Source: Aeromonas rivipollensis
GTDB lineage: Bacteria; Pseudomonadota; Gammaproteobacteria; Enterobacterales; Aeromonadaceae
Length of the DNA: 64,000 nucleotides
Direction: 5' to 3'
Assembly: GCF_037811135.1 (NCBI RefSeq)
Contig: NZ_CP149130.1
Coordinates: 3,282,501-3,346,500, forward strand
A program made the translations under genes and the position numbers. Numbering within the stretch: position 1 is the stretch's first letter; every line of letters starts with the position of its first letter. Below are positions 39,811 to 49,414 of the stretch, in pieces. The notes under the pieces were generated by a model. That model was not told the origin of the DNA. It ran no database searches and was given only the letters and a program-made list of their open reading frames with translations.

Positions 39811-42030
39811 TCAGAGGGCGTCGGTGACTATCCTCGGGGTCACGAAGATCAGCAGTTCACGCTTCTTGTTCTCGCTGGTGGTTTTCTTGAACAGGTAACC
39901 CAGGCCGGGAATATCCCCCAGCAGCGGCACCTTGCTGACGTCGCTCTTGATGGTCTGCTGATAGATGCCGCCCAGCACCAGGGTCTCGCCGTTGTTGACC
40001 AGCACCTGGGTGGTGATGGACTGGGCGTTGATGGAGACCGCATCCCCGGTACCGGTCGGGACGGTTTCCCCCTTGGTATCCTGGGTCACGGTCAGATCCA
40101 GAATCACCCTGTTGTCCGGGGTGATCTGGGGCGTGACCTTGAGACTCAGCACCGCCTTCTTGAAGGTGACCGAGGTCGCCCCGCTGGACGAGGACTCCAC
40201 ATAGGGGATCTCTGTCCCCTGCTCGATCAGGGCCGGCTTCTGGTTCGCCGTGGTGACGCGAGGGCTCGCAATGATCTCGGCCTTGCTCTCCTTCTCCAGG
40301 GCGGAGAGTTCGAGATCCAGCAGAGTGCCATTGGCCAGACGGGCGACCTGGAAGGCCAGGGTGCCGGCGGCATTGGTCACCGGCAGGTTGACGTTGAGCC
40401 TGTCTTCCACGTCGGGGCGAGTGATGGTGGAACTGCCATCATTATTGCCAGCGCCATCATTGCCCTCTATGGTGCCCGAGGTGCCGTTGCCATGGCCATC
40501 CGTCTTGGTCACCCCCCAACGCACCCCCAGGGCCTCGTCGAAGCCGTCGTCTATGGTCACCATGCGCGCCTCGATCACCACCTGCTTGACCGGGATATCG
40601 AGGATATCCAGCATCCGCTTGACGTTGCCGATGACATCCGCCGTGTCCTTGACCACCAGCACGTTGGTACGTTCATCCACACTCACTGCCCCTCTGGGAG
40701 AGAGCAGCTTGGTGCTCTCGGAGGAGAGCAGGGCCGCCACTTCGGATGCCTTGGCATAGTTGATCTGCAGGTACTCGGTATAGAGTGGCGCGAGATCGGC
40801 TACCTGGTTGCGGCTCTCCAGCTGCTGTTTCTCTCGTGCGGCAATCTCGTCCGCCGGGGCCACCAGCAGGATGTTGTTGTCCAGCCGCTTGTCGAGCCCT
40901 CTGACCTTGAGGATGATGTCGAGCGCTTGCTCCCAGGGCACACCATCGAGACGCAGCGTGATATTGCCGGAGACGGAATCAGTGGTCACCAGATTGAGGT
41001 TGTTGAAGTCGGCGATGATCTGCAGCACTGTCCGAACAGGAATATCCTGGAAGTTCAACGAGATTGGCTTGCCCTGATATTGTTTCGCTGTCGTGGTCGC
41101 GACCCGCTTCTTCACCTCTATGATGAACATCTTGTCGGCCTGGTCGTAGCGATAATCAAACTGGCCGTTGACCGAGAGCTCAAACAAGGTGTCATTGCCC
41201 TGGCGGAACACCTCCACCTGGGAGACCGGGGTCGCAAAATCCTGCACATTGATAAGGTTCAGCTGATCATCCGGGATCCGGGTACCGTGGAACTTGGCTA
41301 GCACCTTCTGGCCGCGGCTGCTCACATCCACTGCCGCCGAGCTGTTGTCCAGGGTGACAAGAAACTCCCCCTGTCCCTCCTTGCCACGGCGAAAATCCAC
41401 CCCCTTGACCGAGTTGAAATAAGCACCACCTGTATTCGCCTGCGAGACGGACAACACAGGTTTGCTGGCAGCAACAGGGGCGGGAGCCGCCATGGGAGAG
41501 GAGACAGCCGCGGGCTGGTACTGAGACTGGTTCTGGGCGACCCGCTGGGTATCAATCAGTGCAGACTGGGTCACAGGCTGACTCCTGACAAGCGCCGACG
41601 GACTGGCAGCAGGGGAGACCGCAGTCGCAGCCACCGGCTGGCCGGCCTTCTCTCCCAATGACACCAGCAATTTGTTGCCCTGTTGATGGACCTGATAAGG
41701 GGTCAGCTGATCGAGGGCTATCTTGATATCCAGCCCCTCTCCCTTGCCCTCCACCTTGAGGTTGTCCACCCCCTGCTGCTTGATGGGCAGCGGGTTGACC
41801 GTCAGCGCCCCTATGGCGCCGGGCACGTGCAGCAGGAGCTGATTGGGTTCATACGACAGTCTGTCGGTAAATCCGCTCACTGGCTCGCTGAAGCTCAGCT
41901 CCAGCAAGAGTTGATCGGCCAGCAGCGGATTCACCTTGACCTCTTGCAACGCCGGCACCGCCCACACCTGAGTGCATACGCCCAGCCACATCAGCGCCAC
42001 ACCCCTCATCCTTCTTATTGTTGTTCTCAT
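39811..42030 (-). CDS. pilQ: type IV pilus secretin PilQ
   Basis: PilQ forms the outer-membrane pore for type IV pili. The 739-residue protein has a signal peptide ending VWA, two AMIN domains (about 30-120 and 205-310) for peptidoglycan binding, and a Pro/Ala/Ser/Gln-rich linker. STN/N1 domains (ISLNFQDIPVRTVLQIIADFNNLN split around residue 330) precede the C-terminal secretin domain, with VPLLGDIPGLGYLFKK near the end. A Gly/Asn/Asp-rich insert (DGHGNGTSG to NNDGSS) lies just before the secretin core. It is last of pilMNOPQ; in A. hydrophila this system is tied to the Tap pilus. Confidence 0.95.
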   Translation of the reverse strand: MRTTIRRMRGVALMWLGVCTQVWAVPALQEVKVNPLLADQLLLELSFSEPVSGFTDRLSYEPNQLLLHVPGAIGALTVNPLPIKQQGVDNLKVEGKGEGLDIKIALDQLTPYQVHQQGNKLLVSLGEKAGQPVAATAVSPAASPSALVRSQPVTQSALIDTQRVAQNQSQYQPAAVSSPMAAPAPVAASKPVLSVSQANTGGAYFNSVKGVDFRRGKEGQGEFLVTLDNSSAAVDVSSRGQKVLAKFHGTRIPDDQLNLINVQDFATPVSQVEVFRQGNDTLFELSVNGQFDYRYDQADKMFIIEVKKRVATTTAKQYQGKPISLNFQDIPVRTVLQIIADFNNLNLVTTDSVSGNITLRLDGVPWEQALDIILKVRGLDKRLDNNILLVAPADEIAAREKQQLESRNQVADLAPLYTEYLQINYAKASEVAALLSSESTKLLSPRGAVSVDERTNVLVVKDTADVIGNVKRMLDILDIPVKQVVIEARMVTIDDGFDEALGVRWGVTKTDGHGNGTSGTIEGNDGAGNNDGSSTITRPDVEDRLNVNLPVTNAAGTLAFQVARLANGTLLDLELSALEKESKAEIIASPRVTTANQKPALIEQGTEIPYVESSSSGATSVTFKKAVLSLKVTPQITPDNRVILDLTVTQDTKGETVPTGTGDAVSINAQSITTQVLVNNGETLVLGGIYQQTIKSDVSKVPLLGDIPGLGYLFKKTTSENKKRELLIFVTPRIVTDAL

Positions 42031-42046
42031 CTCTGCTCATCCCTGA

Positions 42047-42580
42047 TCATAGTTTTGCGTCGAGATTGGCCATGGCCAGCTGAGTTTCTCGGGTGACCCA
42101 GCATCCTTTGCCATCCGGTACCGTTTCCATCAAGTCAACATGGGTGTTCGTTATCTTGATGACTCTTCCCTGATCCAGCCCCATGTACTGATTGAGCCCC
42201 ACACGCACGGCTTGCCCGTCCGGGGTCCTGATCAGTGCCCACAACTGTCCCTGTTTGCCGATGGATCCCTTCATGCTCAAGCTGGCCAGCGAGTAGCGTT
42301 CCAGCACCTCCTTCTCCCGACTGGCCACTATCTGGGCGCAGTCCGGCTTGGTCTTGGCATCCACCCTGGAGCTGGTCTCTGGTTGCGGTTCAATGAAGGG
42401 GCTGCGTTGATCACTGCGCTGATAGGCCATGGGGGAGAATGGTTTTATCTCCGGCAGGGGCTCGATCGGGATGGGTTTTCTCGCCTTGGTTTGTTGTACG
42501 TACTCGTCCATGTCCTCCTGCCCGCCACAGGCCGTCAACAACAGCACCGGCAAGAGGAGTCCGATCACTCTCATGCTCAT
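42047..42580 (-). CDS. pilP: type IV pilus lipoprotein PilP
   Basis: PilP is an inner-membrane lipoprotein linking the PilMNO alignment complex to the PilQ secretin. The 177-residue product has a lipobox LTAC (Cys near 18) and a flexible Pro-rich region (PIPIEPLPEIKPFSPMAY). A C-terminal beta domain (LASLSMKGSIGKQGQLWALI, VRVGLNQYMG) follows. It overlaps pilO by 4 bases and ends 16 bases before pilQ. Confidence 0.93.
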   Translation of the reverse strand: MSMRVIGLLLPVLLLTACGGQEDMDEYVQQTKARKPIPIEPLPEIKPFSPMAYQRSDQRSPFIEPQPETSSRVDAKTKPDCAQIVASREKEVLERYSLASLSMKGSIGKQGQLWALIRTPDGQAVRVGLNQYMGLDQGRVIKITNTHVDLMETVPDGKGCWVTRETQLAMANLDAKL

Positions 42581-43176
42581 GGCTTCTGCTCCAGGGTTTT
42601 GCCGTTGTACTTGTAGGTCTTGGCCTGCATCGACATGCCTATCAACTCGTCCTGGCCCCGGCCTTGATTGAGCTGAAACGACTCCAGGATAACGATGCGC
42701 GGCAACGCGGCCATGTCTGCCGTGAACTTGCCGAGCTCGTGATAGGTGCCCACCACCTCGATGCGCATGGGCAATTCGGTCGAGAATTCGTGTTTGACCT
42801 CTGCCTCCCAGTTGATCCTGTTCAATTTGAGCCCGTTATCGGTGGCAATGAAGCTGATGTCATCCAGCAGCCCCGCCACTTCATGGGTATTGGGCAACTG
42901 CTTGAGCTGGGTATCCACCAGATGTTCAAGCTGCACCATCTGCTTTCTGTATGCCTCCAGGTTGGCGGCCAGCATGGCCTTGCTCTCGAATTGGGCCTTC
43001 AGCTCCTGCTCTTTAGCCGCCTCCTGCCGCAAGGCCGTCAGGGAGTTGGCAATCACATAGTAGTAAATGGCGCCCCCCAGCAAGGCACAGCAAAAAAGGA
43101 TGAAGATCCCCTTGGCAACATTCGGCCAGCGCGCGATGTCATTGAGATCCAGGTCATTGAGTTGTTGCAGGTTCAT
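42577..43176 (-). CDS. pilO: type IV pilus inner-membrane protein PilO
   Basis: A 199-residue bitopic inner-membrane protein. It has an N-terminal cytoplasmic stretch (MNLQQLNDLDLNDIARWP), one transmembrane helix (GIFILFCCALLGGAIYYYVI), a coiled coil (about 55-95), then a ferredoxin-like domain with GTYHELGKFTADMAALPRIV. PilO pairs with PilN in the alignment complex. It overlaps pilN and pilP by 4 bases each. Confidence 0.94.
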   Translation of the reverse strand: MNLQQLNDLDLNDIARWPNVAKGIFILFCCALLGGAIYYYVIANSLTALRQEAAKEQELKAQFESKAMLAANLEAYRKQMVQLEHLVDTQLKQLPNTHEVAGLLDDISFIATDNGLKLNRINWEAEVKHEFSTELPMRIEVVGTYHELGKFTADMAALPRIVILESFQLNQGRGQDELIGMSMQAKTYKYNGKTLEQKP

Positions 43177-43742
43177 TGTTGCCCCTTAGTCGCGACCGGA
43201 GCGACGCCGGCGATCTGGAACATCATGGAGAACTGGCTGAGGGCCACGGGCGCCACATCTGCCGTGAAGATGGTGCTGAGCTGAGACTGTCCCAGCCAGC
43301 CAGACCCATCGATGCGCCTCATCATGCTGGCAACCCGGCCATAGGCTTCGGCCTTGCCGTTGACATCGATTCTGTTGGCCTGCAAGGCCAGGGTATTAAG
43401 ATAGACCCCATTGGGCACCAGCACCGGTAGCTGGTTGAACAGGCGCACCGGTATGTTGCGCCTTGTCTGCAACTGCTCGATAAGCTGCATCCGATCGATC
43501 AGCTCCTTGCGGCGCTCCTTGAGCAGCCGGATCTCGCCGAGCTGGGTATCGAGTGTGGCCATCTCCTGCTGCAGACGCTGGTTGCGCTGCTGCTGATAGC
43601 CGATCTGCTGCTGCACCAGCCAGTCGACGGCAAAGGCAAGGGAGGCGGTGGCCGCCAGAAAAAGGCCGATCATGATGCCAAACTGCTTCTTCTGGCGCTG
43701 AGCCCTGGCCAGCCGCCAGGGCAGGAGGTTTATATTTGACAT
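43173..43742 (-). CDS. pilN: type IV pilus inner-membrane protein PilN
   Basis: A 189-residue bitopic protein starting with the INLLPWR motif that binds PilM. A transmembrane helix (about 22-42), a coiled coil (QQQRNQRLQQEMATLDTQL), and a periplasmic ferredoxin-like domain with NLLPVLVPNGVYL-type sequence (NQLPVLVPNGVYLNTLAL) follow. The start overlaps pilM by 13 bases. Confidence 0.94.
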   Translation of the reverse strand: MSNINLLPWRLARAQRQKKQFGIMIGLFLAATASLAFAVDWLVQQQIGYQQQRNQRLQQEMATLDTQLGEIRLLKERRKELIDRMQLIEQLQTRRNIPVRLFNQLPVLVPNGVYLNTLALQANRIDVNGKAEAYGRVASMMRRIDGSGWLGQSQLSTIFTADVAPVALSQFSMMFQIAGVAPVATKGQQ

Positions 43743-44791
43743 GGTGTGAAGCTCCGCAGTGCCAGACCGAATGCCGCCATGTATTTGGCCCCATGGATGA
43801 GGCCACCTTCCCCCCTGGGTTTGCCAAACAAGGCGAAGGGGTCGGGATGCAGCACTTCACAGTTGAGCTCGCTGCCTAGCTGCCCGGCGAGACCCGGCAG
43901 CAGGCTGCCCCCTCCCGTCAACACCAGTTTTGACAACTCCTTGTTGCCGGACGAGCTGCAAAAGAGCTGCACATTGCGCCTGACCTGCAACACCAGCGTG
44001 CTGAGGTGGGGCAACAACACATCCACCTCATGGTCGGCAGGCAAGCTGCCCTGAACCTTGGCAAGCTCCGCCTCTTCCAGACTCATGCTGTAAAAAGAGG
44101 CCAGGGCCTGGCTGTATTGATCTCCACCGAAGTTCTGCAGACGGGAATAGACGACCTCCCCCCTGAGCAGGGCGGCAAAGGTCATGGCACTGGCGCCTAT
44201 GTCGACGATGCCGACCGGCTTGTCCCAGGTTTGCAGCTCGGGCAGACAGGCCAGCACGGCACGTCCCAGCGCATGGGCTCCCACGTCCACCACCATGGTA
44301 TTCATGCCAGCCTCCGTCAGCGCACTGACCCGGCCGTTGACGCTCTCGGTGCGCGCCGCGCTCAGCAGCACCTCCTGACGGCTCTCGTCGGCCGTCAGAC
44401 CGAGGATCTCGAAATCCAGGCTGACCTCATCGAGGGGGAAGGGAATGAGCTGTTCTGCCTCCAGGTGAACCTGGTTCTCCAGCTCGTTCTCGTTGATGTT
44501 GGCATCAACCTGAATGACCTTGGTGATGACATTGGAGCCTGTCACGGCCGTGGCAACCTGCTGACAATCCCCTTGAATGAGTCGCTTGAGCGACTTGAGG
44601 GACTGGCTGACCCGTTCAATGTCCTGCAGTTGATAATCGACCAGAGTGCCCTTGGGCATGGCTATCTCGGCAACCGATTCGAGATGCACCTTGCCAGGAC
44701 GTCCGCTGAGGGTGACGGCCTTGATGGTTTGACTGCCAAAATCAATGCCCGCCAAGGAGAGGAGGGATCCCTTACTTAATAGCCCAAACAT
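43730..44791 (-). CDS. pilM: type IV pilus assembly ATPase-like PilM
   Basis: A 353-residue cytoplasmic actin-fold (FtsA-like) protein that binds the PilN N-terminus. Phosphate-1 motif AGIDFGSQTIKAVTL lies near residue 15, VGIVDIGASAMTFA near residue 200 and VLTGGGSLLPGLAG near residue 295. The start at 44791 (MFGLLSKGSLL) is preferred to an ATG four codons upstream because GGATGTG gives suitable spacing. It heads pilMNOPQ, divergent from mrcA. Confidence 0.94.
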   Translation of the reverse strand: MFGLLSKGSLLSLAGIDFGSQTIKAVTLSGRPGKVHLESVAEIAMPKGTLVDYQLQDIERVSQSLKSLKRLIQGDCQQVATAVTGSNVITKVIQVDANINENELENQVHLEAEQLIPFPLDEVSLDFEILGLTADESRQEVLLSAARTESVNGRVSALTEAGMNTMVVDVGAHALGRAVLACLPELQTWDKPVGIVDIGASAMTFAALLRGEVVYSRLQNFGGDQYSQALASFYSMSLEEAELAKVQGSLPADHEVDVLLPHLSTLVLQVRRNVQLFCSSSGNKELSKLVLTGGGSLLPGLAGQLGSELNCEVLHPDPFALFGKPRGEGGLIHGAKYMAAFGLALRSFTPCQI

Positions 44792-45088
44792 ATACACATC
44801 CATGCGTTATTGGGTTTTAGGACTTATTGTAGGACAGCGCATCACGAGGTGATGACTTAACTCAATATAATGCTCTAACTATCAATGTCATAAAGTTTAT
44901 GTCAAAAGTTGACGCTGCTCTCCTTTTGGCCTTGATTGCGGCCCCCTTGGTAATTGCGTCCTGGAATGCTACCCTCCCGCCTCTTCTCGAGGTCGATGTC
45001 CCCGGACAGGAAAACCTCGAATCCGCGAGGGTAAAAAGGCTATACTCTGCGCCCGTTGGCTAATTTTAAGACGATTGGTAGTTCTTCC
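44792..45088. promoter_or_regulatory. divergent pilM/mrcA promoter region
   Basis: For mrcA, TCGAAT (45017-45022) and TATACT (45041-45046) are 18 bases apart, about 43 bases before the start. For pilM, an exact TTGACA occurs on the minus strand (44905-44900) in an AT-rich stretch with weaker -10 candidates. No gene lies in the gap. Confidence 0.5.
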
Positions 45089-47578
45089 ATGCTGAAATGG
45101 CTCGTTCGCCTGTTTATTGTCATGATGCTGGGTGCAGTGCTGGGTGTTGCCAGCCTCATCGGTATCTACTTCTACATCAAGCCCCAGTTGCCGGATGTGA
45201 GCGCCCTGCGCGATGTCAAACTGGCCACCCCGATGAAGGTGTACAGCCGGGATGGGGAGTTGATCTCCCAATTTGGCGAAATTCGTCGTATCCCGCTGCG
45301 GCTGGATGAAATTCCCCAGTCCATGATAGATGCCGTGCTCGCCACCGAAGATGCCCGCTTCTATGAGCACCCGGGCATAGACCCCATCGGCATCATCCGG
45401 GCCGCCACCGTCTGGGCTGTCTCCGGCCAGGCCCGCCAGGGCGCCAGTACCATCACCCAGCAAGTTGCGCGCAACTTCTTCCTGAGCAACGAGAAGACAC
45501 TGGTGCGAAAGATAAAGGAAGTCTTCCTGGCCTGGCGCATCGAGCAGAATCTCTCCAAGGATGAGATCCTCACCCTTTATCTCAACAAGATACCCCTGGG
45601 TTACCGGGCATTCGGGGTCGGCGCCGCCGCCCAGGTCTACTTCGGCAAAGACGTCAAGGATCTGACCCTGGACGAGATCGCCATCATCGCCGGGTTGCCG
45701 AAAGCCCCCTCCATGCTGAACCCCATACGTTCGCCGGAGCGCGCCTTTGCGCGCCGCAACGTGGTGCTGGGCCGCATGCTGGAGACTGGCAAGATCACCC
45801 AGGCCCAGTTTGATGAGGCCTCCAAGATGCCGGTCAAGGCCCGTTATCACGGTGCCGAGACGACCCTCAATGCACCTTACCTGAGCGAGATGGTGCGCCA
45901 GAAGATGGTGGAGCAGTTTGGTGAAGATGCCTACACCATGGGGCTGCACGTCTACACCACTGTCACCGCCAAGCGCCAGCGCGCCGCCCACCAGGCGCTG
46001 CTGGACGGCGTCTTTGACTATGACACCCGCCACGGCTATCGCGGCCCGACCGCCCTGCTGTGGAAGGCCGGGGAAGCGGCCTGGGACTATGACCAGATCA
46101 TGGCCCACCTGGCCAAGCAACCGACCTATCAGCCGCTGATGGCCGCCGTGGTCACCAAGGTCGGTGACAAGAGCGCCACCCTGGTGCTGAAGAATGGCAA
46201 GCAGGCCGAACTGGGCTGGAACGGCATCAAGTGGGCCCGAACTTTCATCACCGACGATCGCCAGACCTATCCACCTAAATCGGCACGGGATGTGCTCAAA
46301 GTCGGTGCCCAGATCTGGGTGCGGGAGAAAGGAGAAGAGCTGCTGCTCTCCCAGATCCCTGACGTCAACGCCGCCCTGGTCGCCATGAACCCGCAGGACG
46401 GTGCCATCGAGGCCCTGGTCGGCGGCTTCAGCTTCGAGATCTCCAAGTTCAACCGGGTCGATCAGGCTCGCCGCCAGGTCGGCTCCAACATCAAGCCCTT
46501 CCTCTATGCCACCGCACTGGAGCAGGGTTATACCCTGGCGTCCCTCATCAACGACGCCCCGATCAACCAGTGGGACCCCGCTAAGGGCCCCATGTGGCAA
46601 CCAAAGAACTCGCCGGCCATCTATGAGGGCCCGACCACACTGCGCCTTGGCCTCGCCAAGTCCAAGAACGTGATGTCGGTCCGGCTGATGCGCGCCATCG
46701 GGCTGGATACCTATATCGATGGCCTGACCCGCTTCGGCTTCGCCCGCGAGCACATCTCCGCCAACGAATCCCTGGCCCTGGGGGCCGCCGAGTTCACCCC
46801 GCTGGAAGTGGTGCGCGGCTACTCGGTGCTGGCCAATGGCGGCTTCCAGGTGACCCCGTACTTCATCACCGAAGTGACCGACAGCTTTGGCACTCCCCTG
46901 TATCAGGCCAACCCGGCCGCCGCCTGCCGCGACTGCGGTGTGCTGGCCGCCGCCGGGCTCGACAGCGCCGATGCCTACGCCAATACCGTCCCTGACTGGA
47001 AAGCTCAGTGCCCGATTGACCCTGTGGTGCCCAACAACATGGCGCCCCAGACCATCAGTGCCCAGAGCGCCTTCCTGATCACCGACACCCTGACCACCGC
47101 CATCTGGGGTGGCAATGGCTGGCGTGGTACTGGCTGGCGCGCGGCCCGTGACCTCAAGCGTCACGACATCTCGGGCAAGACCGGAACCACCAACGAATCG
47201 AGGGATGCCTGGTTCTCCGGTTACACCCCGAATCTGGTGGCCACCTCCTGGATAGGTTTTGACAACCACCAGCGCGGTCTTGGCCGGGCCGAATTCGGTG
47301 GCGGCGCAGCCCAGCCCATCTGGATCGACTTCATGAAGACGGCCCTGCAGCAAGTGCCGGAGCGCAAGATGCCGGTTCCCGAAGGGATCATGCAGGTACG
47401 CATCGATCGGGAGACAGGTCTGCTGACCAACCGTACCGATGGCGCCAGCATGGAGGAGTTCTTCAAGGAAGGAACTGAACCGACCCGTTATGCGAGCCAG
47501 CTCTCCGATGGCAATGAGGTCTACGGCGGCGATGGCTCCAGCAGCGATGGCCCCGTCTCCACCGACGACATCTTCTAA
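45089..47578 (+). CDS. mrcA: penicillin-binding protein 1A
   Basis: A bifunctional class A PBP (829 residues) that polymerises and cross-links peptidoglycan. It has an N-terminal membrane anchor (about 5-30). The glycosyltransferase domain carries ATEDARFYEHPGIDPIGI and GASTITQQVARNFFL. An OB-like insert and a transpeptidase domain follow, with SNIK (nucleophile Ser, in RRQVGSNIKPFLYATAL), SKN (LAKSKNVMSVRLM) and KTG (HDISGKTGTTNESRDAWF). An acidic, Ser/Gly-rich tail follows. The ATG at 45089 fits homologues; an ATG 11 codons upstream is discarded. Divergence from pilM is a widely conserved arrangement. Confidence 0.96.
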   Translation: MLKWLVRLFIVMMLGAVLGVASLIGIYFYIKPQLPDVSALRDVKLATPMKVYSRDGELISQFGEIRRIPLRLDEIPQSMIDAVLATEDARFYEHPGIDPIGIIRAATVWAVSGQARQGASTITQQVARNFFLSNEKTLVRKIKEVFLAWRIEQNLSKDEILTLYLNKIPLGYRAFGVGAAAQVYFGKDVKDLTLDEIAIIAGLPKAPSMLNPIRSPERAFARRNVVLGRMLETGKITQAQFDEASKMPVKARYHGAETTLNAPYLSEMVRQKMVEQFGEDAYTMGLHVYTTVTAKRQRAAHQALLDGVFDYDTRHGYRGPTALLWKAGEAAWDYDQIMAHLAKQPTYQPLMAAVVTKVGDKSATLVLKNGKQAELGWNGIKWARTFITDDRQTYPPKSARDVLKVGAQIWVREKGEELLLSQIPDVNAALVAMNPQDGAIEALVGGFSFEISKFNRVDQARRQVGSNIKPFLYATALEQGYTLASLINDAPINQWDPAKGPMWQPKNSPAIYEGPTTLRLGLAKSKNVMSVRLMRAIGLDTYIDGLTRFGFAREHISANESLALGAAEFTPLEVVRGYSVLANGGFQVTPYFITEVTDSFGTPLYQANPAAACRDCGVLAAAGLDSADAYANTVPDWKAQCPIDPVVPNNMAPQTISAQSAFLITDTLTTAIWGGNGWRGTGWRAARDLKRHDISGKTGTTNESRDAWFSGYTPNLVATSWIGFDNHQRGLGRAEFGGGAAQPIWIDFMKTALQQVPERKMPVPEGIMQVRIDRETGLLTNRTDGASMEEFFKEGTEPTRYASQLSDGNEVYGGDGSSSDGPVSTDDIF

Positions 47579-47593
47579 GCTGCCCGATGCGGC

Positions 47594-47627
47594 AAAAAAA
47601 ACCGGCGCCAGGGCGCCGGTTTTTTTA
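47594..47627 (+). terminator. bidirectional terminator between mrcA and oxyR
   Basis: ACCGGCGCC and GGCGCCGGT stem flanked by AAAAAAA and TTTTTTT, usable by both converging genes. Confidence 0.92.
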
Positions 47628-47636
47628 TCTGTCTCC

Positions 47637-48533
47637 TCAGCCGAGCAGCCCCTTCATCAGGGCTGAGATGCGGGCCGCCAGCTCATTGAAGCAGGGGCGA
47701 CGCACCGAGTAGTGGCGATAGAGCAGGGAGATGGTGCGCCCCGGCACAGGGTCTATCACCGGGCGATAGCTGACGCCCCCCTCCTCGGCGTTGGCGGGCA
47801 CCGCCAGCCTGGGCACCAGCGTCATGCCGCTGCCGGCCGCCACCATGTTGCGCAGGGTCTCGAGACTGGTGCCCTTGAAGCGCTGATCCTCACCTATGCC
47901 GGCGGCAAAACAGAAGCCCAGCGCCTGCTCCCGCAGACAGTGGCCATCGGCCAGCATCAGCAATTTCTTGCCCTTGAGGTTGTGCAGCGGCACAGCCCGG
48001 GCACTGGCTTCCGGATGGTGCTGGGGCACCGCCAGCCACATGGGCTCCTGATAGAGAGGGATGGAGCCAAAGCCGTCCATGCCCTCCAGCTCGGCGAGCA
48101 CCAGGCAATCCAGCTCCCCCTCCTCCAGCCGCTTGAGCAGCACCTGGGTCTGCTCCTCGTAGAGATAGAACTCCAGCTTGGGAAAGTGTTCCCGCAGATC
48201 CTGAATGATGTGGGGCAAGAGATAGGGGCCCACTGTGGGAATGAAGCCGATGTGGATCTCGCCGGACATGGGCTCGGCGAAGTGCTGGCCTATGCTCTTG
48301 AGCTCGCGCACCTCTTTCAGTACCTTGCGGGCCTGCAGGGCCATGGCATCGCCGGCCGGGGTAAACAACACCTTGCGGGAGGTGCGCTCGATCAGGATCA
48401 CCCCCAGCTCATCTTCCAGCTTGCGCAGCTGGCCGCTCAGGGTCGGCTGGCTGACGAAGCAGCGCTCCGCCGCCTTGCGAAAATGTTTCTCCTCTTCCAG
48501 CGCTACCAGGTACTCGAGATCGCGAAGGTTCAT
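47637..48533 (-). CDS. oxyR: LysR-family peroxide sensor OxyR
   Basis: OxyR activates catalase, peroxiredoxin and related genes when H2O2 forms a disulfide in it. The 298-residue protein has an N-terminal winged HTH (HFRKAAERCFVSQPTLSGQL). Both redox cysteines lie in LMLADGHCLREQALGFCFAAG, equivalent to Cys199 and Cys208 of E. coli. The start MNLRDLEYLVAL at 48533 matches homologues. It converges on mrcA; a thioredoxin-fold gene lies 166 bases upstream on the same strand. Confidence 0.95.
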   Translation of the reverse strand: MNLRDLEYLVALEEEKHFRKAAERCFVSQPTLSGQLRKLEDELGVILIERTSRKVLFTPAGDAMALQARKVLKEVRELKSIGQHFAEPMSGEIHIGFIPTVGPYLLPHIIQDLREHFPKLEFYLYEEQTQVLLKRLEEGELDCLVLAELEGMDGFGSIPLYQEPMWLAVPQHHPEASARAVPLHNLKGKKLLMLADGHCLREQALGFCFAAGIGEDQRFKGTSLETLRNMVAAGSGMTLVPRLAVPANAEEGGVSYRPVIDPVPGRTISLLYRHYSVRRPCFNELAARISALMKGLLG

Positions 48534-48699
48534 AGGTACTGCATCCTGCCAATCTAAAGAGGCCGTTAGCATGCCCAAGAACGGTGCGGGGGACAAGGGA
48601 AGCCCGAAACGGGGAGTGACCTCCCCCACCCCGCCAACCCGGTCTGCCCCGCTGACCTGACCCCAGGGGCCGATGCGGCAGACCCGGGCATGGCCAGGA

Positions 48700-49335
48700 T
48701 CAGGCCGTCATCAGGGCGGCGAGATGGCTCGCGAAGGCTTGCGGCTCCCCCAAGAATGAGGAGACGGGCAGCGGGATGAGGCTTCCTCCCCGCATCAGCC
48801 CGAGGGTCGGGAATCCCTGTCCGCCGAGCCGGCGCAGCCAGCCCTGGCTTTGGGCCAGATGCCCGGCGAGATCCACCTGCTGGCAGGCCTTGGCGAACGC
48901 CTCCGCCGTGATGCCCTGCTCCTGCGCCAGCAGCGCGAGATGGGCCTGATCGCCGACCCACTGACCGTCAAGGTAATGGGACTGCTGAATGCGATGCAGC
49001 AGGCTCAAACCATCGCCACCCAGTTCGGTGACCGCCAATATGGCCCGGATGGGGGGTTCGGAGTCGAGGAAGAGGCCGTCGCTGAGCAAGAGCTCGTTGA
49101 AGTAGCGCTCACCGAAAGGCTGGCCGGTCAGGGCCTGGATCCGCTCGTCATGGGGGCGGACATGGTCCCGCAGGGCCTGGCCCATCTGCTGGCGGCGCGG
49201 GCCCAGCCAGAGGCCGCCCGCATGCAGCGCTATCTGCAAATCCGGGATCCCGGCCGCGGCCTCGAGCAGGGGGGCGGCGCCATAGCACCAGCCACAGAGG
49301 GGGTCATATACATAGTGCAGTGTGGTGTCGTTCAT
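48700..49335 (-). CDS. DsbA-family oxidoreductase with CGWC motif
   Basis: A 211-residue thioredoxin-fold protein with the motif YDPLCGWCYGAAP near residue 10 and a DsbA-type helical insertion. The cis-Pro loop is GGQGFPTLGLMRGG near residue 175. No signal peptide is seen, so it is probably cytoplasmic, like the FrnE/DsbA-like group. The substrate is unknown. The start at 49335 (MNDTTLHYVYD) has GAGGAG upstream. Its place next to oxyR suggests, but does not prove, a thiol-stress role. Confidence 0.8.
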   Translation of the reverse strand: MNDTTLHYVYDPLCGWCYGAAPLLEAAAGIPDLQIALHAGGLWLGPRRQQMGQALRDHVRPHDERIQALTGQPFGERYFNELLLSDGLFLDSEPPIRAILAVTELGGDGLSLLHRIQQSHYLDGQWVGDQAHLALLAQEQGITAEAFAKACQQVDLAGHLAQSQGWLRRLGGQGFPTLGLMRGGSLIPLPVSSFLGEPQAFASHLAALMTA

Positions 49336-49414
49336 CTGCGTGCTCCTCGGCAATTGATCAAAAAACCGGGCAATCAATGCCCGGCAAAAAACACAGGGGA
49401 AAGGACTCAGGCCA

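Noticed and set aside
39382-41301. 639-codon open frame on the plus strand opposite pilQ
   Set aside because: Antisense to the secretin coding region; low-complexity shadow composition.
44969-47353. 794-codon open frame on the minus strand opposite mrcA
   Set aside because: Antisense shadow of PBP1a with no recognisable domain and no ribosome site.
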